Shown piece by piece: positions 10,801-22,500 of a stretch of DNA of 64,000 nucleotides (position 1 is the stretch's first letter; every line of letters starts with the position of its first letter). The stretch comes from Talinum fruticosum (taxonomy: Eukaryota; Streptophyta; Magnoliopsida; Caryophyllales; Talinaceae). The notes under the pieces are model-generated. The model did not search any database and was not told where the DNA came from. It saw nothing but the letters and a program-made list of their open reading frames with translations. Both the position numbers and the translations under genes were made by a program. The stretch lies in assembly GCA_021018815.1 (NCBI GenBank), contig JAITYX010000002.1:10819001-10883000 (forward strand), written 5' to 3'.

Positions 10801-12870
10801 AGAAACCTGTGCAAATGGACACTGATGCAAAGGTAAATTATTGGTGCATGATAATTTTCATTTTGCTTGTCCTGTCTTAGTAAAGGTTGTTTTGTTAATA
10901 GCCCTTGGCAATTTTTTTCCTTTGATTTTAGTAAATCTAATCATGTGTGAACTGTGTTTGTTAGTTTTGATGTCAAAAGTAGTTGATGATTTTCGCTCTG
11001 TTCTATTTAACTATCCAGGATCTACTTATCCAATGTGGAAATTTGAAGATTTTAGATTTCTCGTGTAGAGAATCAGACATATAAACACTCCAATTGATTC
11101 ATATGGTCTTTGAGTATGCCTTTACTATTGCTTTTGACGTGGGTGGTTGTGTCTAGTATCACGTTTTATCTTGTGTCTTTGAATTCCTGTTTTTATGCTG
11201 AAGCAGTAACAGGTTGAATGTTTGAGGCAGTAGTAGAAGTGGACTTCCTGGCTTTGTTGACCCAATCTGGCCACATAGTAATACTAAGTGCTGATTTTTG
11301 GCAGAGAAAATTGGTCTGCAAAATAGATTTGATTTATAAAGTTAATTGCTTGTTTTTCGGTTACTATAGTGGTGGTTATGTTATGCAGCGAGCTACTTTT
11401 CTGGAACTTGAATGTTTCCTTTTGTTGGTGCTGATATGTTATTTGTACTATTGATTTGCTGTTTGCAAGCCCTGTTGTAGCAATTCTCATTCCCTGTTAA
11501 TTTGTGCAGGCGGACGCTCAAAAGAAGAAGGTTAAGAAAACAAATGTGAATGTTTCCGAGCTGGTATATGGGGCATTGTCACAATCTGATGTACAGAAAG
11601 CAGTCGAGAAGGAATTTGAAATGGCATTGCAAGACAGAGTCATGGAAGAAACAAAAGATCGGAAGAATGCTGTGGAAGCCTATGTTTATGACATGAGAAA
11701 CAAGGCATGCCGAATTCTCTTTTGATTCTTGATGGTGTGTTAATCCTGTGTACAACAGGTCTCATTTTTTTGTATGTGTGCCTTATTTGTTTTCTCCCCT
11801 ATTGCTGTTCTCATCCAGCTTAATGACAAATACTACGAGTTTGTTGCGTCGACCGAGAAGGACGAGTTCATGGCTATTCTACAGGAGGTGGAAGACTGGC
11901 TGTATGAGGATGGGGAAGATGAAATCAAAAGTGTGTATGTTGCGAAGCTTGAGGAGCTCAAAAAGGTTAGAGTTCTGTGTTGACATGCTCAAAAACTTTC
12001 ATGATAATTTTCTCGGTTCCCTTCTCATCTCACCTGTTAAGATTAGTGGCTGGTGTTGTGGTCTTGTTCTTCTGACGCTTATGAACTGAATTACAGCGAG
12101 GTGACCCAATTGAGGAACGGTACAAAGAGCACATGGAGCGGGGAGCTGTTATCGACCAATTTAACTATGGTGTCAATTTTTATAGAGAGGCAGCAATGTC
12201 AAATGATGCCAAATTTGACCATATTGACATTTCAGAAAAAGAGAAGGTAAATATTGCATTGATGGTTTTTTACTGAATTTTTGTTCCATGATCCAATTGT
12301 AACGGGATGTTATGTACCTGAATCTATTGCAGGTCTTGAAAGCTTGTGGAGAAGCAGAATCATGGTTGAGAGAGAAAAAGCAGCAACAGGACACACTTCC
12401 CAAGCATACACCTCCTGTTTTGAGGTCAGCTGATATCAGAAAGAAGGCCGAGGAGATCGACAGGTAGATTACTTACTTCGTCCGTATCATTTTACTTAAT
12501 TGTCACTTCTTTATTCTCTTCACTGTGGATGTCTTGTTTTCGTTTTAGGTGTCTGATTTTGCCTTTATGTTTTATTCAATGCAAACCTATTCTAAGAATG
12601 CTGGGACAACTGCCTGTTATTTCTTGCTGTTTCCCATTTTAAGATTAACAATTGGATTCATAACATAACAGGTTATGTAGACCGATAATGACAAAACCTA
12701 AGCCCGCCCCACCAAAGCCAGCAACTCCAGAGCCCCAACCTCAACAGCCTCAAGGCAGTCCAGCACAGTCCCCAGGTGGAGAAACCAATGCCAACCCTGA
12801 TACACAGGAGGGCAATGAGGCACCCAATCCAGAGCCAATGGAGACGGAGAAACCAGAGAGTGCTGCTTAA
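7861..12870 (+). CDS. HSP70-14/15-like: Heat shock 70 kDa protein 14/15-type chaperone (HSP110 class)
   Basis: HSP110-class proteins act in the cytosol and nucleus as nucleotide-exchange factors for HSP70 and as holdases. Nine coding exons join in frame: 7861-9030, 10037-10264, 10432-10527, 10614-10832, 11510-11704, 11819-11965, 12097-12246, 12333-12463 and 12672-12870. They give 844 residues, close to the roughly 830 usual for plant HSP70-14/15. The ATPase domain (about 1-390) starts VGFDFGN, with phosphate-2 motif DIGHSSMQV and adenosine motif ELVGSASRVPA. A beta-sandwich follows, then an acidic loop (EEEEVEVP; PVQMDTD) and an alpha-helical domain with YDMRNK, EVEDWLYEDGED and LPKHTPPV. The tail is Pro/Gln/Glu-rich and lacks the EEVD of canonical HSP70s, as expected. 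Introns after 9030 and 11704 have GC rather than GT donors. Confidence 0.95.
9595..9674 (+). repeat. Two-copy short tandem repeat in HSP70 intron
   Basis: Two roughly 32-bp units (9595-9626 and 9643-9674) share ttca.tgagatag.ggattgaa.atgctattt at a 48-bp period. They lie inside the first intron after the start codon and have no evident function. Confidence 0.6.
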
Positions 12871-15640
12871 ATGTGGGGAATTTCTTATGCGTGTCTGGTG
12901 GGGACTTGGTTCGTTGGTTGGAAAATCTTCTCTTGTTTTGGGGTCAGAACCTGTGCTTAAGAGCAGAAAGCTAATGCACGTTTTTTGTTAATTCAATCGG
13001 CTTAGGTTATGTAATATTGTTTCCTCAATTATGGGTGCCCAAGATCTACAATCTAGGTTTTTGTTTGTTATTCCCTTTCTTTTCTTTTTTTGTTTCGGTT
13101 TTTGTATTGGAGGGAGGGGCTGTTTTCTTGAAAATCTGGGCATGCTGAGGGTGAGGGTCCAACTCTCCGGGGAACATTTGTTCTCTACATGACATGACTA
13201 CATATTTGTATTTTACTCTCCATTCCGTTGCTGGAAAATATCGTTTAAGCTATTTTGCAAGTCTTGTTGCAGTAGTACTTTGGGTTGGATGTTGAATTTA
13301 GTATTTTGGTCAGGCCATTTGTTTGTCACACTGCCTCTATGAGGAGGTCATTTTGATTTTCTGAGACCCGAAAATCTCCTTCAAAAGATGGCGCTGTAGC
13401 ATCAATAATGTGGTTGAATTAAGAGGATAGATTTGTAAAAGAAATGTCGTAGGAAAGCTTTCACCGATACAATAATGTGATATGAATTCAACTTGAGGCA
13501 ACACATAAGCCTGAATTGATAATGTGATGGGGATTCAACGTGAATATTTTATGTTGAGATAATTTGACCTGAATTTCACACAATTTGACCTTTTAATGTT
13601 GAAATGTATTGTTTTCTATTTTAGGTAATTATAAATTATTTTTAAAGTTGATTGACGTAAATATTGACTGAGTAGATCAAGTGATTGAATATATACCTAG
13701 GATTGGAAATACATTATATTTTCAAAATATTTGTAATTTTAAGTGTATGAGCGAATACCAAGGAAATATAAAATTTATGATAAAATTTATGGTAAAAGAT
13801 TAAATTATTTCAAGATTTTATTAGAAATGAAGAAAATTAATAAAAAAGGAAGAAGAAAAAAATAATTAATAAAAATAAAATTGATAAATTAATAATTAAT
13901 ACGTCATTGGAATTCTAAAGTGATAGATATTGTGAAAAAGAAAATAATTAAAGTGGTTGGAGGCATGTTATTTTAAAAAATTCAATCTGTTAGACCGACG
14001 GATAAACTATAATGAATGCATGTATGTTGTTTAATAGCTTTATCTTCTACAATGATTATACGAGTATAATGATGGTTCTGTCTTTGACGCCAATATGTGT
14101 TTAATTGTAAGTGTTTTTAAATGCATGTTATTTACAATTGGAACAAAATATTTCAATTCACCTTTTAAACTCTCATTGAACATCTTACATTAATCACATT
14201 GTCTATATTTGTTAGGTCAGGTTTAATTTCGAAGGCTATTATGAATATAGCTTCCGATGATATGTATTCATTTATTAATGAGAATTTAATATAGCCCGCC
14301 TTTTTCATTAAAAAAAAATCCTTTTATTTCAACCTTTTTCTTGTATTTTATCGTACCAATGTCTTTCAAAAAACTTTCCATATTTAGCAACATACAACTT
14401 CCTACGTTGCCGGTTGCCCCTCTTTTTACCCACATTTCTTACGAGTTCTTTTTCATCCTTCCCTCGTCCCAAAAATCTTCTCTTATTTGCAGAGAATAGG
14501 AGGCTGGGTTTTTATATAGGGGAGCTGGAGGGAGAAAATGTATTGAGGATTCTTTTCTATTTTGGGTGGGTGGGGTTGTTGACAAAGCTAATGCTGGTTA
14601 CTAATGGTTGATCTACGGTGGAAAAAGGGTGGGAGACGAGAGGGAAAAGAGCATACAAGGGGCTGACAAGAGTCAAAAAAGAAAAGTGTCGATGATCATT
14701 ATTTGATCTAAGAATGAACAATAAAGCCAAAATTTGAATCTTTAGACAGAAATAAATGCAAAATTTAAGTCTTTATTACATATTGAGCATCATAAAGTAG
14801 GACTATTATCACATGAGACATGCTTGGGACTTGAGAATATACTCTCCCCATTGAATCTTTCAAATAAACTATCAATTATGCCCTTAGATCCCGCCAACGA
14901 TTACTTGAGAGTTTATACCTTGAAAATTAGTAACCAAACTGCTTTTGCCTTCACTTAATCTTAAATTTCGGATGTGAGATGTGCAACTCTTCTTGATCAC
15001 GTAGATGCTTAATTACTTATATTATGTATTGTTTATGTGTCAATCTTACCGAAGGCTTTAAATCAAATACAATGCAATCATTGAGTATATGATTAAATCA
15101 GGGAAAAACAATAGAAATTTCAATGTTTTTTACTATTATACAATGTTGAGAAAACCCTAATTTATTATCTCTAATCTTACTATTATATATGTGACGGTTT
15201 TCTTTTCTGTTTTTCCTTTTTCGATAGTTAGCACGTGCATGTCATACTACGTATAAAGTGAGTTAGAATAACAAAAATAGAGATATATAACAAAAGGACA
15301 AAAAAACTAATCAAACACACAAGTATTAGCAATCCATTCATAGATAATGAGCTTATGATTAGAAGACTACTCATGCCTATCTGGCTCACTCTACTCTCAT
15401 AGTGATTAAAGAGGAAAGAAATCATATGAAATTTCCAAGTCATGCTTTTCTCTCAGGATACTAGGCTTTTACTCATGCCTTCTCAACCCTTATCTGTCTC
15501 CCACTCTTCAATATATTGCTTTAATTAAAGGAGGGATAAAACAAAAACATATTATTTTAATATTATTTTTTTTGAAAAGTCCCATTTTTTGTTATTCTGG
15601 TAATGGAAAAAAGAAACTATTATACTAATTTTCCAGCCCC
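12871..15640. other. HSP70 3' UTR and AT-rich spacer
   Basis: The first 300-400 bases are T-rich and probably hold the HSP70 3' UTR. The rest, up to the FLZ promoter, is AT-rich with no supported gene. The open frames at 14414-14611 (+) and 15228-15443 (-) are of low complexity and unlike any family I know. Confidence 0.5.
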
Positions 15641-15654
15641 ATATTATTTTTCCC

Positions 15655-15662
15655 TATATATA
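15655..15662 (+). promoter_or_regulatory. Candidate TATA box of the FLZ gene
   Basis: The sequence ccctatatatatgcatgc gives a good TATA box about 670 bp before the ATG. A donor-like cga|gtaag at about 15715 and an acceptor-like acaaacag ending near 16302 suggest a 5' UTR intron carrying the CT repeat. Confidence 0.4.
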
Positions 15663-15734
15663 TGCATGCTTGGTTCAATGCTTCTGCAACATTTTTCCCT
15701 TGCTCTCGAAATTCGAGTAAGTTTTTGTTCTTCT

Positions 15735-15739
<5 letters not shown>

Positions 15740-15770
<31 letters not shown>
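15740..15770 (+). repeat. (CT)n microsatellite
   Basis: About fifteen CT dinucleotides lie between the FLZ promoter and start codon. Such repeats are common in plant leaders and are length-variable. Confidence 0.9.
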
Positions 15771-15774
<4 letters not shown>

Positions 15775-16330
15775 TGAAGTCTTTTCCCTTTTTTTTTCAT
15801 TTCTGACTGTCGATTTTCCTTGAAGGATTTCTTCAAATTGTGTATTTTCTAAAAATCTTGAAAATTGAAATTTAGCTTATGGAAATAATTATTTACGTTC
15901 ACTTTATTTATTTTCTTCAAATAATTTTAAGAATTTATAAATCTAAAATTTTAACGTAGAACCTCTAATTTTTCAATGACTTTTAAGTTCCTTATTAGTC
16001 AAAACTCATTGAAAATTTGAGAGTTTTTAAAAATTTTAATGAAATTCTTTGTGAAATTTTCGTAGAAGATATACATTTTTCTCAAAGAATGAACATAGCA
16101 ACTTTCTCTTTATTTAATGAAGTGTGGGGAGACATTTTCCACTCATACAACTATTTTTTGGGAAAACTATCCATTTTCACGAATTTTCTTTTCTAGCTTC
16201 ACATTGTGCTATTAATTTATTGGAGCTCGATCTTTTTCAGATTAATTAATTGTACATTTTATCTAACGTATAATTTTTGCTCTCTTTTTGCTGACAAACA
16301 GCAAATTTTTTACTTGACGACCGACTGAAG

Positions 16331-17634
16331 ATGCCATGGAAGAGGCCTACATCACATGAAAATCACAAGGACAGGGAGAAGAAGAAGAATCTAGATGCTT
16401 TTAGCCTAGATGCAAGGTCAAGCAACAAAGTTTCTTCTATCTTTAGCATATCAAATTTGTCTAGGGTTTTCAGTTCTCAATTTTTGTCAAATGTTAATTG
16501 CACTTATAATCCTCTGAAAACCCTAAGCCCTCCTCCAAATCTTTGCAACATTTTCAATGCTAAGCCTCCAAAACCACCTCACTCAAAGAAGAAATGTCAA
16601 AAGCGATGGGAAGATCACCCTCACGAGGTGGGACTTCGCTTCATTGCTTCCATCCCGAGTCAACTCCTCGCCATGCCAATGATCGAGCTTTCGGATTCGT
16701 TTCAGCCCAAGAACATCGTTCAAAGGCATCGGTTCGTGGTCATTAACCATGCACATTCGTCATGCTTGCCTGCCTATCTCCGCCATAGGTACGTAATGTG
16801 TTCTCTTTACGGTCACCATAAATAATAAGCACTCGAATTTGGTACTAGATATAGTTCGTCACTGAGTTGAGTCGGGTGGGTTCCAATCAAACACACGAGG
16901 TTGGTTATTAAATGGAGCTTTCTTCTAGTAATTAAACCCAAGGCATGTCTCTCGTATCGGGGTAGCCAAGTCGTAGAATGACCGATGAATTAATCATAGT
17001 TTTGTTTACATTTTGATAAGAAATGAAGCGGTTAGTGGTGAAGAAAACAGTGAAGAGGAAGAGGGGGTCTTATTCATCATCAGTCCACCATCGATTGCTG
17101 AATGTCAGAGTTTTTACCCTAACCCAACTGGTCTCTTCATGAGCTATTGCCATTTCTGTCACAAGAAACTCGAACACAACGACGATGTTTACGTATACAG
17201 GTTTTCTCTCTCCTTCAAAACCATATGTTTCTCTTATATATCAATCTCATCTTCTGATTAAAATTGTATATATTTGGGTAGACCATTTTATACTTAAAAA
17301 TTATTTTTTTAGGCGTTTACTGTTTAGATGAAACTAAACCCAAATTAAAATTTATAAAATAATGATTCACAAATAACAATTTGTTTTTAAAAACCCGAAA
17401 CTGTGTAACTTTTTAAAATTTTCTACCCAAATATGTCCAAACCCACCCTGAGTTTTCCTTCTTTTTTTTTTCCCATTTTGTTTAAACATAGCAGTAATCT
17501 TTTTTTTTTTTTTTTGGGGGGGAATAATATTTTACAGTGACAAGGCATTTTGTAGTGACGAATGTCGCGATGAAGAGATCCGCCATGAGGAGATGATACG
17601 TAAGAAAGTGATTTCAAAAGAAAGAAATACTTGA
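16331..17634 (+). CDS. FCS-like zinc finger (FLZ / DUF581) protein
   Basis: FLZ proteins are plant-specific adaptors that bind SnRK1 kinase subunits through a short zinc finger and link energy status to hormone and stress responses. Three exons (16331-16788, 17021-17200, 17538-17634) splice in frame to 244 residues. The N-terminal part is Ser/Pro/Lys-rich, with a PPKPPHSKKK stretch and an EVGLRFIASI motif like those of larger family members. The finger near the C-terminus reads YCHFCHKKLEHNDDVYVY, then AFCSDEC, giving Cx2C-x18-CSxxC with the hallmark FCS. The intron after 17200 splits the finger between its two cysteine pairs. A Glu/Lys-rich tail follows. The start is the first in-frame ATG; the subgroup member cannot be named. 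Confidence 0.88.
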
Positions 17635-19541
17635 TCGAGTGAAGAATGTCTCAAAAGCATGGAGAAAACAAAAGGAAGAAGGCAGAAAATCTGCTTCAAA
17701 CAACATTTTTAAGACTCTTGAAGCCAAAAGTATTAATTTGCCCTCTTAGATGGATCATTAATTTCTAATGATTGTTTCGATATTATTGTTCTATTATGTA
17801 TGCCATATTCGCATTTTCTCTTTCCCGTATCTAATTTAGTATCTCTCTTTCACACACATAATACATATATACTTTTGTGTTTCGTAGTATATATGCTCGA
17901 CACGTGTCCTCATTCATTACTAAAGCACATTAAGAGAGCGAACAAGGAGTGGCTTTGCTCACTAATCACACATTGGAGTATGTCTTCTACTCATTTGATG
18001 CACTTGGACGATCCCTCCTAGATGGCTAGAAGATTTATGTTAATTCAAGATGTAATGCTTGACGAACAACAAACAGAAATTGATTTATATTAGTGTTTGT
18101 CGTATTTGATACGACTCACAAATAAAGTAACCTTTGAGTGAGTACTTGTGGGCATCGATCCATAGGGAAACACAATCTTGAATACTAAACTATTCAATTG
18201 ATTCAAGCTAGATAAGAGTAAACGAGTTGGAGAAAGTACAAAGTTACTAGCAAATTAGAATAAAACTAGAATTTGCAACAAGGTTAAAAGCCTCTGATTG
18301 GGGGTCGATTAGCCTTTGAATCAATCACCCACCATCATCCGGTCACCAACGATCGACCACCAACCTTTGAAGACAACCACCATACCATTATCGCCGGTGT
18401 ACATTGACCACTAACCTCTAATTTGCGAAATGTTGATTTTCAAAACCTTAAAGTCGAAATCCGTCTAATCCATCAAAATCACCTCGAATTGGTCCTACCC
18501 CTCAATTAACCGCTTGATCTCGGTCAAAAACTCTCGGGTAAATTGGAGGAAATCTTGTCAAAATTGGTTCAACTAAGCGTTGAACAAATCACAAACATAG
18601 AGGCATTGGCCTTGGTGCTTCCTTCCTTAACGAGATAACAACGGTTAGTGGTGAATGGTTTCGTGTACCTTGTTCCAAAGCCGAGAATCCGAATTTGAAC
18701 GAGTAGGGTGTGGTTTCGGTTTGAGTACTCTATTTATACTATTATTGTTATAAAAAGAAAAAAAGTGGAATATTTACTAATATTACTAAGGATTTTTTAA
18801 TCAATTATGGGTTGAGCATTATATTAAAAGCTGAAACGTTAAAAATCACATGGATCTCATATTAAAAATGAAAATTGAGAAGGTTGAGAATCTAGAATAT
18901 TATTAACGGTTCTAGGTACCTATGGTTCCAAAACCCGAATTTGCCTTAATGGTTCAGGAATCTCTTTAACATGTTCCCAAATTTTAAAAACCTTATTTGA
19001 AACCTAGGTTAAACAATTCCGATTCTGAAACTTTACCTATTTAATTGCTTTCGATCAGATTTCAAAATACTTGCAAGACGTGTCCACCCTTGTCGAGCAT
19101 GACAATGGTGCTTCCTCCCTAACTATCTCTCTCTCCTAAGGTTTGGGTGTTGAGTGAACCCATGTGTGGTTGGCACTTCATCCCCTTTCATGAGGGGGGT
19201 TTCAAGCCCCATCAAATAGGGGAGGGGAGACTTGATACCGCAGATATCAGGTTCCACTTCCAAAATTTCTGGCCAATACCAAGAGCGGAACTCGAAACCC
19301 CAAAATTCAAGTCCCCAAATCCTTTTCCCTCGCCAAATACCCGGATACCCCGAATACGAGGTCATTTTGGCCTTCCAAATATTCCAAGTGGGAGGAAATA
19401 AAGGAACACCCAAAAAAAAGAGTATGGATAGAGAATCTGAGTCTTAGCTCTTCTTTATCTCAGAAAATCAAGTACAGACAATCTCAAACACCAAAATCCA
19501 TTTGTTTCCCTCTTCCCGTCCGTTCCCTTCCCTTCCCTGCA
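17635..19541. other. Spacer between FLZ and MFP1 with decayed repeats
   Basis: No gene is supported here. The part at about 18040-18750 has the look of a degraded intergenic plant repeat (a tcgatccatagggaa motif followed by AAT-rich tracts). The part at about 18890-19030 is rich in ggttc/ggaac-like words seen in non-autonomous hAT-type elements. Neither has clear ends or target duplications. Bases 19190-19541 are probably MFP1 promoter and leader; the open frames there on both strands look like chance. Confidence 0.4.
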
Positions 19542-22500
19542 ATGGGGAGCTCCTGCTTCTTGCACTCACCGCTCCATCACTTTCTCTCTCATCCATCTTC
19601 CTCTCCTTTCTCTTCATCTTCGTATCTTCCCCTCTCTTCTCGTCCACTACTCTTCTACATTCGCAATGCAGATAGTAGAAGGAGGAGCAGCAGAGCTCCT
19701 ATGGCTTCTCTGCGCCAACATTCGAGGCCCCAGGACCTTGATTCTTCCAAAAGGAAAGCGTTGCTGATTCTGGGTGTTTCGATTTTTCCTTTTCTGACAT
19801 GGAGGAATGAAGCTTTTGAAGCTTTTGCTTCTGGTAAGTTTTGGTATTTCAACCCCTTTTTTTCTTTTTTTTTCCTTAAATTTGTTTGCTAATTGGTGGG
19901 TTTGATCCTTTGTGCTGTAAAAGCCTCTGTTTTGCCTTGTCTTCTGTTGCTTCCTGCCCTCCTGAAGTGGGTTCTTTTTTGCAATTCAATGATCTTAATC
20001 AGGTCTTTTTGCATTTATTGAACGCTTTTTTGAAATTGAAGTTAGCTGAGTATTTTTAGTCATTTCTTACTATTTTTAGTAGGCAGAACATAGACTTAGG
20101 GGGGTAGTGATTTGCACATTTAGGGCAAATGAGGTGAATGTCTTTGAAGGAGAGAACTTTTAGGTTTAAGAATGTTCTATGTTCAAAGAAATGGGAATTT
20201 TTGGAGTGGGTAACATTATGTGGGTTAGTGTCTAGTGAAGGATCATGAATGCCAATGGTAAAGTTTGACATGTAGCTATAATTTGAGCCTTTTGATGATC
20301 TGAAGGCCGGAAGTGACCATTTTTGTCTCTGGTTCTCTCACTGGATGTCAGAACTGAAACTTTTTGATGGAGAGAACTAAGGAATCGAATAAAGAACCAT
20401 TGAAACTGCTCTGGCAGCTATTTTTGCATGTCATTTTGGTTTCTTATGTTCCCTCTCCTTATATTATGCTAAATTGTAGTGCAGGAATCGATCTCTGTCA
20501 TATGCTTTATATACTTAGGTCCTCTTGGTCATTGGTTGCGCAGGTATCCTGCTATGATTTTCCTTTTGGTGAGTGATTGGTATGGACCAAAGTGAGTTTG
20601 TCCCAATCAAGAAAGTGCGAAAGAATAGACCACCGAGTTAGCTTTATCTGTCGCTCCTTTTATTCCCAACAAGATTCCGGATAAGTTTTATGGAGTTTGT
20701 GTGTAGTCTAGTTCTTTTTCTAGATTAGTTGGCCTAATGCTAACATTTAGACACTTTCTTAATTTCATATAAAGTGTTTCTGGGTGATATGATTGTACTT
20801 GATATTCATGGGGTGGCTTGAGATAATCTCCGATGTCTTTTTCATGTTGATTTTTCCAGATTCTATAGAAAAACTAACTGCATTTTGGTCTCAGTGAATG
20901 GTGACAAAGAAAAGGACAGAGTTGCCATATCTTTTTGGTCACTGTGATTGGGTTTGGATCAAAGATGGTGCCTAAGCTCACTTAAAAACAATTAATGAAG
21001 ACTGGAGAGAACATCTAAAAAACTATGATATTAGGCAAAGCGGTCTAGTGGAGTTAACTTCTTTTCATATCACTTCAGTGCAAGACAAGACCGGATGAAT
21101 CTATTTCTGTTCATGTAACTCGTCTTTTCCTTTATGTTTGAGTCGTAAACTCTCCTGATTTTGGAGTGGATTGGCTGCTTAGTCTCCGGAATGTTTGGAT
21201 TTGTCTTCTTTTCCTGTCCCGGAGAGGGGGTGAGATTGTTTTCCCAGAATACTAAAGGAAAAGGTCAATCACAAGCTCACCTTGCGGTGCTATTCAAAGG
21301 GGTGAAACTCAAATTAACACTCCTACATGTTGCCTAAACTATAGGGTTTCCGAAAATGGTTCACTCTCTATAACAAACCCCAAAAGAGTGTCAAGAAACC
21401 TCTTTCTGGAAAAAAAATTGATTAGAAACTAAGCAACCAAACTTAATCTTTTCCTTCTAAATATAGCGTCGTTGGCATTTTTTCATGCTTAGTGCAAGCT
21501 GTTTCTGGTCATGGCTTTCTAGTCCATTTTTACTTAAAAGCTAGTTTCTTCAGCATTCAACTGGTAGGATATATTCTCACGTATGGACATGTCAGCAGGG
21601 TTCTCAATGCTTGAAATTCCATTCATACTCTAGTTCTCTTATATTTATGCTTAGTGACTAAAAATTTCCAAGGCAATAAAGTCAACTGATTCGACATCTT
21701 GAATTTCTTGCTCTTTCCCATGCTAATTATTCTTCTTCCATGTGAAGAATAGGCTGGATTTACAAGCTTAGTTTCTGTGAGCTCCTATAAAGGCCATCAT
21801 GTGATTGCTAACACCTTTTTCTGTTTTGCAGAAGTTGTACAAGGAAGCGGAATAGAGAACCAAATAGCAGAGGTTTGATTATTTTTCATCTTGTTTTTTA
21901 ATGATAGAGTTATGCTAATAATGGGCTTGGTGTACCTAGTAGGTTTTTGGTGGTAAATCCTTATTTTCTGTTAAAATGAATAAATTCCTATTGGCAGCAA
22001 ACAGGTCAAGGAAGTGGATCATCAAATCCTTTTGTGTCTCTTTTAAACGTTCTAGGCATTCTTGGCGGGGGTGTGCTTGCTGCACTGTATTTTACAGCTC
22101 AAAAGGACAAGGTGGAATCAGAAGCAAGGATGGAATCTGTAAGCCATGTTCAGTCTCCATTTCTGTTTATTCAGTTTCTTCTGATTTTTCTTTTATAAAT
22201 GCCTTTATAATTAGGCAGTGTTTAGGTCTTTATTCAGAAACAATGATACCTCTATTTGTTTCCTTCTTCTCCTCTTTTTTTTTTTTTTTGAGAGGGGGGT
22301 ATTGTGGGGGAATAGGGCTTGGAGCCTTCCCTCCCAACTGCCCCTAGGGCGATTTGGTTGAATATCATTAGATTATCCTAATAGTGGTTGTCCCATTTTC
22401 TGCATATAAAAGTAAAAAGATATATTACTTAGGTTTTTCATGTGGGTCATCTTTGGAGTTCCATTCAAATGAATGCAATGTAATTGTGGAGTCCACCTAA

